Below are positions 10,351-17,369 of a stretch of 32,738 nt of DNA, piece by piece (position 1 is the stretch's first letter; the number at the start of each line of letters is the position of its first letter). The DNA is taken from positions 1 through 32,738 of the forward strand of contig JBJXGF010000307.1 of NCBI GenBank assembly GCA_046153015.1, written 5' to 3'. The translations under genes and the position numbers were made by a program. Origin of the DNA: JBJXGF01 sp046153015. Its GTDB lineage: Bacteria; Actinomycetota; Acidimicrobiia; Acidimicrobiales; CAIXPF01. The notes below the pieces were generated by a model, which did not search any database, had not been told where the DNA came from, and saw nothing but the letters and a program-made list of their open reading frames with translations.

Positions 10351-11484
10351 ATGAGCCTGACCGACATCCCCATCATCTCCGCCGACTCGCACATGATCGA
10401 GCCGCCCGAGATGTGGTCCGAACGGGTCGCGCCGACCTACCGGGACCGGGCGCCGAAGCTCGTGCGCGGCCTCGACGGACGCGACGCCGAGTTCTTCACC
10501 TGCGAGAACATCAGCCCGTTCCCGGTGGCGGGCTTCTTCGGGGCGGGAGTGCGCTCCCGGGAGCTCGGCGAGCACGCCAAGAAGGGCTTCGCCGCGGCGC
10601 CGGCCTGCGCCCGGGACCCGCAGGCCCGTCTCGCCGACCAGGACCGCGACGGGGTGGTCGGCGAGGTGCTGTACACCTCGATGGGCATGCCGCTGTACCA
10701 CCTCGACGACGCCGGGCTGCGCGCCGCGCTGTTCACCGCGTACAACGACTGGCTGGCCGACTACTGCTCGTACGCCCCCGAGCGTCTGATCGGCCAGGGC
10801 CTGATCACGATGGAGGACATCCCGGCCGCGGTCGCCGAGCTCACCCGCATCGCCGCCAAGGGCTTGCGGGGCGCGATGATCTGGGCCGGCACGCCCGACG
10901 ACCGTCCGTACAGTCACGCCGACTACGACCCGTTCTGGGCGGCGGCGGCCGATCTCGAGATGCCGCTGTCCCTCCACATCCTCACCGGACGCAAAGGCAG
11001 CGGCATCAACTTCAACCAGGCCGTCCTGTCCGCCGTCACGCTGCACCACGAGATCCAGGAGACGCTGGCGATCATGGCGCTGGGCGGCGTCTTCGAACGC
11101 CATCCCGGCCTGCGCATCGTGTCCGCCGAGAACGACGTCGGCTGGATCCCTCACTTCCTCAACCGGGTCGACATGTGCTACAAGCGGCTGCGCTTCACCG
11201 ACCGCAGCCTGCCCGAGCTGGGCTCGCTTCCCTCGGAGCAGATGAAGCGCCAGGTGTTCGCCACGTTCGTGAACGAGCCGGTGGCGATGGGCATGATGGA
11301 TTGGTACGGGCCGGACAACATCATGTGGTCCTCTGACTACCCGCACACGGCGTCGACGTGGCCCCGCTCCCAGGAGCTGATGGCCAAGATGTTCGACGGG
11401 CTGAGCGACGACGCCGTCCGCAAGATCGTGCACGACACGGTCAGTCGGGTCTACCGCATCGCGTCGATCAGCGCCCCATCCTGA
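10351..11484 (+). CDS. Amidohydrolase-2 family metal-dependent hydrolase or decarboxylase
   Basis: The 377-aa protein belongs to the amidohydrolase-2 (ACMSD-like) TIM-barrel family, which hydrolyses or decarboxylates aromatic or lactone-type substrates. Family marks are ISADSHMIEPPEMW at the start, where the first metal motif is D-x-H, as is common in actinobacterial members; LSLHIL (metal His) mid-protein; IVSAENDVGWIPHFL; and SSDYPHTAS with the metal aspartate near the C-terminus. The substrate cannot be told. The ATG at 10351 follows a CCAGGGGG stretch at 10336-10343. Its last 17 bases overlap the end of the convergent 279-aa gene. It sits between the two 279-aa paralogues, but no functional link is evident. 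Confidence 0.85.
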   Translation: MSLTDIPIISADSHMIEPPEMWSERVAPTYRDRAPKLVRGLDGRDAEFFTCENISPFPVAGFFGAGVRSRELGEHAKKGFAAAPACARDPQARLADQDRDGVVGEVLYTSMGMPLYHLDDAGLRAALFTAYNDWLADYCSYAPERLIGQGLITMEDIPAAVAELTRIAAKGLRGAMIWAGTPDDRPYSHADYDPFWAAAADLEMPLSLHILTGRKGSGINFNQAVLSAVTLHHEIQETLAIMALGGVFERHPGLRIVSAENDVGWIPHFLNRVDMCYKRLRFTDRSLPELGSLPSEQMKRQVFATFVNEPVAMGMMDWYGPDNIMWSSDYPHTASTWPRSQELMAKMFDGLSDDAVRKIVHDTVSRVYRIASISAPS

Positions 11485-12307
11485 TCGACCACCACGCCTG
11501 GGTCCGCAGGGGCGGGGGCGCAGCGTCCTCGTCGACCCGCCAGCGTCCGTCTGCGTCGGCGCCCCCGTCTCGCACCAGCCAGACGGGGGCCACCTGCGGC
11601 GCCAGCGTCCCGCCCCGCCCGGCGCCCCAGGTGATGGCCAGCACGGCCAGCCGGTCGATCGAGGGCTGCGCCAGCACCTCGAGCACGAGGCGGCCGTCGA
11701 CCGCGGCCGCCTGACGGCCCCACACGCTCACCATCCACCCGAGCGGCAGCCCGGCGCGGATCGTGAGCCGCCGGCGGCTCCCTTCGAGCTCCGCGGTGAC
11801 CGGTTCGCCCGCCGGGTTGAGCCGCACGCTGACCGTCACGTCGAGCCCGGGCCGGGCGCCCTTGCTCGGGGCGAGGCTGTCGCCCACCGCCTCCTTGAAC
11901 CGCCGCGAGAGCACGTGCGCCACCGACACGAGCTGACGGTCCGGCGGCTTGGCGCCGTCCGGCGAGGCCCAGGCCCGCTGGCAGCGGACCACGCACCCCA
12001 GCGCGAAACGCTCGGTGAGCGGCGCCGACAGGCCGGGGTCGGGGGAGATCGCCACCCGCCGAGGGGGCACGAGCTGCAGCGAGAACCCCTCGGCCCGCAC
12101 CTTGGCGTAGCCCTCCCGCCAGGCCGTCAACACGTCGAGGCAGGGGCACGGCGCCCCGCCGAGCGCGGCCAGCGCCGCCTCACCCGCCGCGTCGTGCGCT
12201 TCGAGGATGAGCCGCCCGCGTTTCCAGCGGACGCGATGCTTCTCACCCTGGCAGTCCACCTCCACCGACGCCGGAGGCGTGCCGCGATACCAACGGGCGC
12301 GGCTCAC
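11468..12307 (-). CDS. Unknown 279-aa protein, third gene of a MoxR-VWA operon
   Basis: Family not recognised. It starts at a GTG that overlaps the stop of the VWA gene by 4 bases (GTGA), so it is surely co-translated with it. The N-terminus, with W-x-RGTPP, HRVRWKRGRLIL, DAAGEAALAALGG and CLDVLTAWRE, is shared with the product at 9403-10242, and both are 279 aa long. The C-terminal half is predicted mostly beta from its alternating hydrophobic pattern (VTVSVRLNPAG, LTIRAGLPLGWMVSVWGR, RLVLEVLAQP). No membrane segment or catalytic motif stands out. By context it may be a target, adaptor or sensor for the MoxR-VWA pair; that is inference. Confidence 0.8.
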   Translation of the reverse strand: MSRARWYRGTPPASVEVDCQGEKHRVRWKRGRLILEAHDAAGEAALAALGGAPCPCLDVLTAWREGYAKVRAEGFSLQLVPPRRVAISPDPGLSAPLTERFALGCVVRCQRAWASPDGAKPPDRQLVSVAHVLSRRFKEAVGDSLAPSKGARPGLDVTVSVRLNPAGEPVTAELEGSRRRLTIRAGLPLGWMVSVWGRQAAAVDGRLVLEVLAQPSIDRLAVLAITWGAGRGGTLAPQVAPVWLVRDGGADADGRWRVDEDAAPPPLRTQAWWSIRMGR

Positions 12308-13593
12308 GCCGCCTCTTCGTCGACCACGACGGTGCGGGCCCAGCCGGGGGGCGCCGGCGCCGACGGGTCGAGCAGCCCCACGATCACCCGGGCGTGCTTG
12401 GGGCCGGCGCCCGGCCACGGCGTGTACCCGTCGGTGAGCACCACCACCACCGCCGGACGGGGCTTGAGCTGCATCGCCGCGTCGATCCCGGCGCCCATGT
12501 CGGTCCCGCCGCCGCCGAGCAGCTGCACCTGGCGGGCCGAGGTGACCCGCTGCGCCGCCTGCGCCTTGGTGTCGCAGGCGATCACCCGCACACTCTGGCC
12601 TTTCACGCCGACCGTGCGCAGGATCCCCTCCACCTCGCCCAGCACGCGACCGAGGAGGTCGTCGTCCATCGAGGCCGAGGTGTCGCACACCACCGCCACG
12701 TCGGGAACCGGCCGGCGCAGCGCGGGCAGCACCACGTCGGGCGCGGCGCCCGCCCGGCGGGAAGGCCGCTGGTAGGTGTAGTCCACCTTGCCTGCCGCGT
12801 TGGCGACCCCTTGGCGCAGCTCGGCGGCCAGCGCCCGGCGCCAGTCGACCTGAGGGCGCAGCAGCTGCTCGGCCCAGCGCAGCAGGCCGGCGGGCACGTC
12901 GCCCACCGAGCGGGCGTGGTTGCGTATCTCCTCGGCGGTCTGGCGGCGGAGCAGGTCCTGGCTGTGGCGCTCGATGCCCTTCGGCTTGTCGGCGCCGCCC
13001 TCGGCGTCCCACTCACGGGGCTGGCCGTCGGCGCCGCTGCCGCAGTTCTGGTCTCCGGGCTCGTGGTCGTGCTCGTGCCCGCCCGCCTCGCCGCTCTCGC
13101 CCTCGCCGCCCGCCCCGCCCTCGCGGGCGTCGTCGCCCTCGTCGCCGTCCCGGCTCTGCTGCTCCGCCTCCTGCGTGTGGTGGAAGTACTCCTCGGCCAG
13201 CCGGCCCCGCTCACAGCCGAGGTCCTCGGGCGTCTTCGCGTGGTCCTCGGGCAGCTCGAAGCTGCCGCGGTCGGCGTCGTCGTTGATCTCGGCGTCGGCG
13301 GCGTCGAGCCAGTGCCCGGCGTTCGCCTGGTCGACCCCGGCGGCTTTGGCCCGTTCGCTGTGGTCGCGCAGCAGATGGCTGGCGTGGTGCACGAGCATGC
13401 CGGCGAGCTGGTCGACCGACAGCGCGGCCACCACGGCCGGGTCCACGTAGAGCCGCCACGACTCGTCGATGGCGACCGTGCCGATGCCGGGCGAGTCGAT
13501 GATCGGCGTGGCGAAGAGCGCCGACGCCAGGTAGGGGTACCGGTTGGCGGCGGCGAGGCGGGCGGCGGCGAGCTTGCGCCGATCGACGCTCAC
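12304..13593 (-). CDS. DUF2201-type protein: metallopeptidase-like N-terminus plus VWA-like domain
   Basis: The 429-aa protein has the DUF2201 layout. The N-terminal peptidase-like part contains LVHHASHLLRDH and later WLDAADAEINDD. The middle (about residues 140-200) is very acidic and Gly/His-rich, probably disordered. The C-terminal VWA-like domain has DTSASM beginning at D304, then GGGGTDMG and LTDGYTPWP, a complete metal site. The peptidase motif is H69-H70-x-x-H73: the usual catalytic glutamate of HExxH is a histidine here, so peptidase activity is doubtful. The GTG start overlaps the stop of the upstream MoxR gene, and the stop overlaps the next start. MoxR plus DUF2201/VWA pairs are known; they remodel protein complexes in the few studied cases. 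Confidence 0.88.
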   Translation of the reverse strand: MSVDRRKLAAARLAAANRYPYLASALFATPIIDSPGIGTVAIDESWRLYVDPAVVAALSVDQLAGMLVHHASHLLRDHSERAKAAGVDQANAGHWLDAADAEINDDADRGSFELPEDHAKTPEDLGCERGRLAEEYFHHTQEAEQQSRDGDEGDDAREGGAGGEGESGEAGGHEHDHEPGDQNCGSGADGQPREWDAEGGADKPKGIERHSQDLLRRQTAEEIRNHARSVGDVPAGLLRWAEQLLRPQVDWRRALAAELRQGVANAAGKVDYTYQRPSRRAGAAPDVVLPALRRPVPDVAVVCDTSASMDDDLLGRVLGEVEGILRTVGVKGQSVRVIACDTKAQAAQRVTSARQVQLLGGGGTDMGAGIDAAMQLKPRPAVVVVLTDGYTPWPGAGPKHARVIVGLLDPSAPAPPGWARTVVVDEEAA

Positions 13594-14681
13594 GTGAGCA
13601 TCCCCGCGTCCTTGAGCAGGGGGAGGAAGGCCCGCACCTCTGGGGGTGGGTTCACCCCCTCGGGGCGGCAGCGGGCGAGGGTGCGCGCCGCCATCGCGGC
13701 CACGTCGGGCGCCGCCTCCCCGGCCCGGCCGAGCACCTTCCAGCCGGCCAGCCAGCGCTCGGGCGTGTTGTCCGAGGCCACCGCGCCGGCCACCGAGGAC
13801 AGCACCGCGTACGCCCGGTCGCCTCGCTCGGGGAGCACGAAGCCGGCCGGGTCGGCCAGCACCGCCTCCGGGTCGGGCAGGTCCATCTCCTCCACCCAGG
13901 CCAGGAACTCGACCCCCGCCCCGTCGCCGATCGCGCCGCGCACCAGCGCGGAGCGGACCTCGTGGTCGGCGCCCGCCTCACCGGCGGCGGCCCACAGGCG
14001 GGCCGCCATCTCCCAGGTGCGGGGGCTCGGCCAGCCCCGGCCGGCCGCGGCGCGGTCCTCCGGCGGGGCCGACACCAGCGCCGGGCGCACCGCGGCGAAG
14101 GCCGACACCAGGGCGTTGGCCTGGGGCACGCGACGCTCCCAGTCGGCGGGCAGCGCCGGGGCGGGCGGCGTGTCGAACCCGGCGGCGATGCCCTGGGCGA
14201 AGGCTCGGGGGTCCACGTGCCAGTCCAGGTGGCAGAAGCGGTTGGCCAGCGGGGCCGACAGGTCCCACCCGTCGGCCGCCTGCTCGGGCGGGTTGGCCGC
14301 GGCCACCACCGCCACCTCGTCGGGCAGGGCGAGGTCGCCCACCACCCGCTCGAGCACCACCCGCAGCAGCGCCGCCTGCACGGCCGGCGGGGCGGTGGAG
14401 AGCTCGTCGAGGAACAGCAGCCCGCGCCCGGCCTCGGCCAGGGTCCGGGCCCATACCGGCGGGGCGAACCGGACGCCGCCCTCGACCACGATCGGCAGGC
14501 CGGCGAAATCCGACGGCTCCCGGATCGAGGCGATCACCACCTCGCAGGGCCAGCCCATCCGGGCCGCCATCGCCCGGATCGCAGCGGTCTTGCCCGCACC
14601 CGGCGCGCCCCACAGCAGCACCGGGACGCGCGCCGCCACCGCCACGCCGAGAGCCGCCACCGCGGTGGTCTGTCCTGCCAT
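13590..14681 (-). CDS. MoxR-type AAA+ ATPase
   Basis: This 363-aa ATPase is the first gene of the minus-strand operon. Walker A is GAPGAGKT at residues 25-32, Walker B is LLFLDE with D92-E93, and the sensor-1 asparagine lies in AAANPPEQ. The S-I-R-EPSDFAGLP segment after the first strand is typical of AAA+ members that pair with DUF2201 proteins. The ATG at 14681 gives a compact start only about 20 residues before Walker A; the frame is open further upstream but would run across the divergent antitoxin gene. It probably works on or with the two products encoded downstream, whose genes overlap it end to end. It differs clearly from the CoxD ATPase encoded 7 kb away. Confidence 0.9.
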   Translation of the reverse strand: MAGQTTAVAALGVAVAARVPVLLWGAPGAGKTAAIRAMAARMGWPCEVVIASIREPSDFAGLPIVVEGGVRFAPPVWARTLAEAGRGLLFLDELSTAPPAVQAALLRVVLERVVGDLALPDEVAVVAAANPPEQAADGWDLSAPLANRFCHLDWHVDPRAFAQGIAAGFDTPPAPALPADWERRVPQANALVSAFAAVRPALVSAPPEDRAAAGRGWPSPRTWEMAARLWAAAGEAGADHEVRSALVRGAIGDGAGVEFLAWVEEMDLPDPEAVLADPAGFVLPERGDRAYAVLSSVAGAVASDNTPERWLAGWKVLGRAGEAAPDVAAMAARTLARCRPEGVNPPPEVRAFLPLLKDAGMLT

Positions 14682-14754
14682 CCGCCCAGTCTGGCGCCCA
14701 GCCCGCGCCCCGGCTCGGGCGGTTCGGCGTTCGGCGGCGCTCTGCGCGTGAACC

Positions 14755-14773
14755 GGTATGGTAAACGGTATGG
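14755..14773 (+). promoter_or_regulatory. Probable leaderless promoter and direct repeat of the antitoxin gene
   Basis: GGTATGG occurs twice 12 bp apart (14755-14761 and 14767-14773); the second copy contains the start codon at 14770. TATGGT at 14757-14762 fits an actinobacterial -10 box placed so that transcription would begin at or next to the ATG. No ribosome-binding site is present. The doubled motif may be the binding site of the antitoxin itself. Confidence 0.45.
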
Positions 14774-15030
14774 CGTCGAGGAAGATCACGATCACGTTGG
14801 ACGAAGACCAGGTGCAGCAGATCCGCAATCTGGTCGGCGCAGGCCGCGCCGCGAGCGTGTCTGGCTTCGTGCAGCACGCCGTGGGCGTCGCCCTCGACGA
14901 CGTGGCGGGATGGGGAGCAATGCTCGCCCAAGCCCTCGACGCCACGGGTGGACCGATGTCGGCCGACGAACGGGCGTGGGCCGACACGGCGCTCGGGTCG
15001 CCCATGCGCCGGCGACGCTCCGTGGCCTGA
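14770..15030 (+). CDS. Ribbon-helix-helix-like antitoxin of a PIN toxin pair
   Basis: The 86-aa protein starts SRKITITLDEDQVQQIRNLV, a strand then helix in the pattern of ribbon-helix-helix antitoxins, followed by SVSGFVQHAVGVAL as the second helix. The C-terminal half, with DERAWAD, would bind the toxin. I chose the ATG at 14770 over the one at 14758, which lies in the probable -10 box. The stop overlaps the toxin ATG (TGATG). The two form an antitoxin-first operon. Its role is to neutralise the toxin and repress the shared promoter. Confidence 0.82.
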   Translation: MASRKITITLDEDQVQQIRNLVGAGRAASVSGFVQHAVGVALDDVAGWGAMLAQALDATGGPMSADERAWADTALGSPMRRRRSVA

Positions 15031-15407
15031 TGCCAGGCATCACCCTCGACGCCGGCGGGCTCATTGCGCTTGACCGCGACGATCGCCGCGTCATCGTGCT
15101 CCTCGCCCGAGCGGTCGAGACGAACAGCCGAGTCACGATCCCAGCGTCGGCGCTCGCCCAAGCCGTCCGTCGACCCGAACGGCAGGCCCGCCTCTCCCGG
15201 CTGATCCGCCAACCGTCGTGCCATGTGGTCCCGCTCGACCGCGTCGACGCCGTCGACATCGGCCGCCTGCTGGCCGCCAGCGGCGCCTCCGATGTCGTCG
15301 ACGCCCACGTCGTGGTATGCGCCCGCCGAACGGGCCAACGCGTCGTGACCTCCGACCCTGACGACCTCGCACTGCTGGACCCCGCTCTGGAGCTGATCGT
15401 CGTCTGA
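15030..15407 (+). CDS. PIN-domain toxin, VapC-like
   Basis: PIN-domain toxins are magnesium-dependent RNases that cut tRNA or rRNA. The 125-aa protein begins ITLDAGGLIALDR with the first acidic residue, has DVVDAHVVVCA with the mid-domain aspartate, and ends with VTSDPDDLALLD carrying the last acidic residues. The usual glutamate after the second helix is less clear (IPASALAQAV instead of the common TxxE), so one metal ligand may be replaced. It overlaps the antitoxin by one base and ends 53 bp before a convergent gene. Confidence 0.82.
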   Translation: MPGITLDAGGLIALDRDDRRVIVLLARAVETNSRVTIPASALAQAVRRPERQARLSRLIRQPSCHVVPLDRVDAVDIGRLLAASGASDVVDAHVVVCARRTGQRVVTSDPDDLALLDPALELIVV

Positions 15408-15460
15408 CGCTGCTGGCGTCGAGATCGTGCAGCGGATGGCTTCTGCTTGATCCTGGTCGG

Positions 15461-16339
15461 TCAGCCTCGGATCGTGCGACGGATTGCGTCGGCGGTTCGC
15501 TCAGGGAACTCTTCGTGCACGAAGAGCTTGGCGTTGCTGATCACCTCGAGGTCGACGGGACCGCTGAACTCGGCGATCATCGCGCGGGTCCGTTCGACGG
15601 GAAAGAACGGGTCGTCGGCGCCCCAGACGAGCTGCACGGGGACGTTGATCTTGCGGTGGCAGGCCGTGAGCTCCTCGAGCAGGCCGAGATCAAAGTTGCG
15701 GCCGAACTCGCCGGCGGCCCACTGTCGTTCCGGGTCGTCGTGCAGCGGCCGGAGGAAGAACTCCTCGAACTCGCCATCGAGGAGGTTCTTGTCGGCGAAA
15801 GCGTCGCCGAGGATGAACGTGTTTCTCCGGAGTCGTCGGCGGACGACGATGAACCCGAGCAGCCTCTCGAACCTCGGGACGACCCGGATGGCGAGGAACG
15901 ACGAGAGGCGCCAGCTGGCCTTCGGGGGCTGTTCGGTGGCGATCAGGCCCCACCCGTGGACCCGAGCATCGCCAGCGAAGGCCAAGCGGGCGATCATGCC
16001 GCCGCTGTCGTGCCCGATCACCCCGAAGCTCGTCAGCCCGAGCTCGTCGACAGCGCGGCGCAAGGCCGCGACGTGGCTCGTGACGCTGATGGTGGTCGTT
16101 CGGTCGAAGTGGGAGTCGCCGGCGCCTGGCAGATCGATCAGATGGCAGGACACATGCTCGGTCAGATAGGGCAGCAGACGCCGGAACGTCGCGGCCGTGA
16201 CAGGCCAGCCGTGACTGAAAACGACGTCGGGCCCGGCGCCGACCTTTCGGTAGGCGACTGCGCCGTTTCCGACGTCGATGTGGCGGTCGGGCGGCTTGCG
16301 GAACAGGTCCGATGCCGCGTCAGCGGTGAGCGATGCCAT
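15461..16339 (-). CDS. Alpha/beta hydrolase with aspartate nucleophile (epoxide hydrolase or dehalogenase-like)
   Basis: The 292-aa protein has the alpha/beta hydrolase layout: oxyanion motif SHGWPVT at about 42-48, nucleophile elbow GHDSGG with D111 in the nucleophile place, an acid in WGADDPFFPV, and the catalytic histidine in LFVHEEFPE near the end. An aspartate nucleophile is the mark of haloalkane dehalogenases, epoxide hydrolases and fluoroacetate dehalogenases, not of esterases. A helical cap spans about residues 140-220. The exact substrate is unknown. GAGGAGA lies 7 bases before the ATG. It is divergent from a TetR regulator, and the shared gap holds clear dyads, so that regulator very likely controls it. 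Confidence 0.87.
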   Translation of the reverse strand: MASLTADAASDLFRKPPDRHIDVGNGAVAYRKVGAGPDVVFSHGWPVTAATFRRLLPYLTEHVSCHLIDLPGAGDSHFDRTTTISVTSHVAALRRAVDELGLTSFGVIGHDSGGMIARLAFAGDARVHGWGLIATEQPPKASWRLSSFLAIRVVPRFERLLGFIVVRRRLRRNTFILGDAFADKNLLDGEFEEFFLRPLHDDPERQWAAGEFGRNFDLGLLEELTACHRKINVPVQLVWGADDPFFPVERTRAMIAEFSGPVDLEVISNAKLFVHEEFPERTADAIRRTIRG

Positions 16340-16394
16340 GGTCGGGTCTCCTCACGAGGCGCTCGGGTCGTGAATCTCGGGATGGCGCAGCCTT

Positions 16395-16440
16395 TGTAGT
16401 GATCACTGTGAACTTTAATTGTAGTGTCTGCTACAGTCAA
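16395..16440 (-). promoter_or_regulatory. Hydrolase promoter with two dyads, shared with the divergent TetR gene
   Basis: On the minus strand TTGACT (16440-16435), 17 bases, then TAAAGT (16417-16412) make a good sigma-70-type promoter for the hydrolase. A perfect 10-bp palindrome AGTGATCACT (16398-16407) lies over the expected start point. A second dyad, TGTAG-N6-CTACA (16420-16435), fills the spacer. On the plus strand TGCTACAGT (16429-16437) is an extended -10 that would start the TetR mRNA at or near its ATG. The dyads are where the TetR protein would be expected to bind. Confidence 0.65.
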
Positions 16441-16445
16441 GGGTC

Positions 16446-16982
16446 ATGGGTCACAAGCACGACCGCGACGCGATCCTGAGCGGCGCCTTGAAGGCCGCCA
16501 TGGACGACGGCCTCAGCCAACTCACCTTCGGTCGCCTCGCCAAGCGGCTCGCCATCAGCGACCGGATAATCGTGTACTACTTCCCCTCGAAGGATGACCT
16601 CGTCGGCGAGGTCCTCACGGCATTAGGTGCTCAGCTCCAACACACGCTCGGACCCGCGTTCAGCGTCGCGGCCGACGACTATCTCGGGCTCGTCCGCACC
16701 GCTTGGCCGATGCTGGCTCAGCCCGAAGCCGATCCCATCTTCGCGATGTATTTCGAGGCGCTCGGCCTAGCTGCAGCCAAGCGACAGCCCTACCACGCCC
16801 TCGTGCCGACGCTCGTCGAGACCTGGATCGAGTGGGCGGCAGCGCTGATCGGAGGCCCCCCTGAACGAGGCCGCACCCAGGCTGAAGCCGCCATCGCCGT
16901 GATCGACGGCCTCCTCCTGCTCCGCCAAACCGCCGGACCCGCCGCCGCCGACCGCGCCGCCGGACTGCTGGCGCCCGCGTAG
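16446..16982 (+). CDS. TetR-family transcriptional regulator
   Basis: The 178-aa protein has an N-terminal TetR helix-turn-helix: LTFGRLAKRLAISDRIIVYYFPSKDDLVGEVL at about residues 27-58. The YYFPSKDDL recognition end is typical. The C-terminal ligand domain is helical and not specific enough to name an inducer. It is transcribed away from the alpha/beta hydrolase gene, with palindromes in between, so it probably represses that gene and itself. No clear ribosome-binding site is seen and the extended -10 is only 8 bases from the ATG, which suggests a leaderless mRNA. Confidence 0.9.
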   Translation: MGHKHDRDAILSGALKAAMDDGLSQLTFGRLAKRLAISDRIIVYYFPSKDDLVGEVLTALGAQLQHTLGPAFSVAADDYLGLVRTAWPMLAQPEADPIFAMYFEALGLAAAKRQPYHALVPTLVETWIEWAAALIGGPPERGRTQAEAAIAVIDGLLLLRQTAGPAAADRAAGLLAPA

Positions 16983-17045
16983 CTCGAGCCGAGTCGACCG
17001 CTTCGATCCGCCCGCCGCCGATCTCGAACGACGCCCGCCGCTTCG

Positions 17046-17369
17046 TCAACTGAGCTCGACGGCGACTCCTGATGGTGGTGCGATCGCGAGGATCAGGCCG
17101 GCGGGGCTGGCAGCGGGCGCGGTGACGACGAGCTCGAAGCCGTTTGTCGTGAGGTTGTTGGCGAGGTCGTGGATGAGCCGGACTCCGGTGCTGTCCATAT
17201 AGCGGACGTCAGTGCAGTCGAGGACGACTCGCCGGGCGCCGTCGACGCCGGCGGTGATGCGTTCTCGGAGCTGGTCGGCGTTGGAGAGGTCGATCTCGCC
17301 GTCGATCTCGACTCGGATGGCGTCGATGGCGGTGTGGTGGAGGCGGAGGTCGGCGAGCGGTGCGGTCAT
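17046..17369 (-). CDS. STAS-domain anti-sigma factor antagonist, RsbV-like
   Basis: The 107-aa protein is a single STAS domain: IRVEIDGEIDLSNADQLRERI at the start, then VVLDCTDVRYMDSTGVRLI. The serine in MDSTG is the residue that RsbW-type kinases phosphorylate and PP2C phosphatases restore. In its unphosphorylated form such a protein binds the anti-sigma kinase and frees the stress sigma factor. The ATG overlaps the stop of the large sensor gene by 4 bases, so it is the last gene of the three-gene operon. Confidence 0.9.
   Translation of the reverse strand: MTAPLADLRLHHTAIDAIRVEIDGEIDLSNADQLRERITAGVDGARRVVLDCTDVRYMDSTGVRLIHDLANNLTTNGFELVVTAPAASPAGLILAIAPPSGVAVELS

Noticed and set aside
16412..16440. 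TTGACT-N11-TACAAT on the minus strand as the hydrolase promoter
   Set aside because: The 11-base spacer is too short; TTGACT-N17-TAAAGT fits better.
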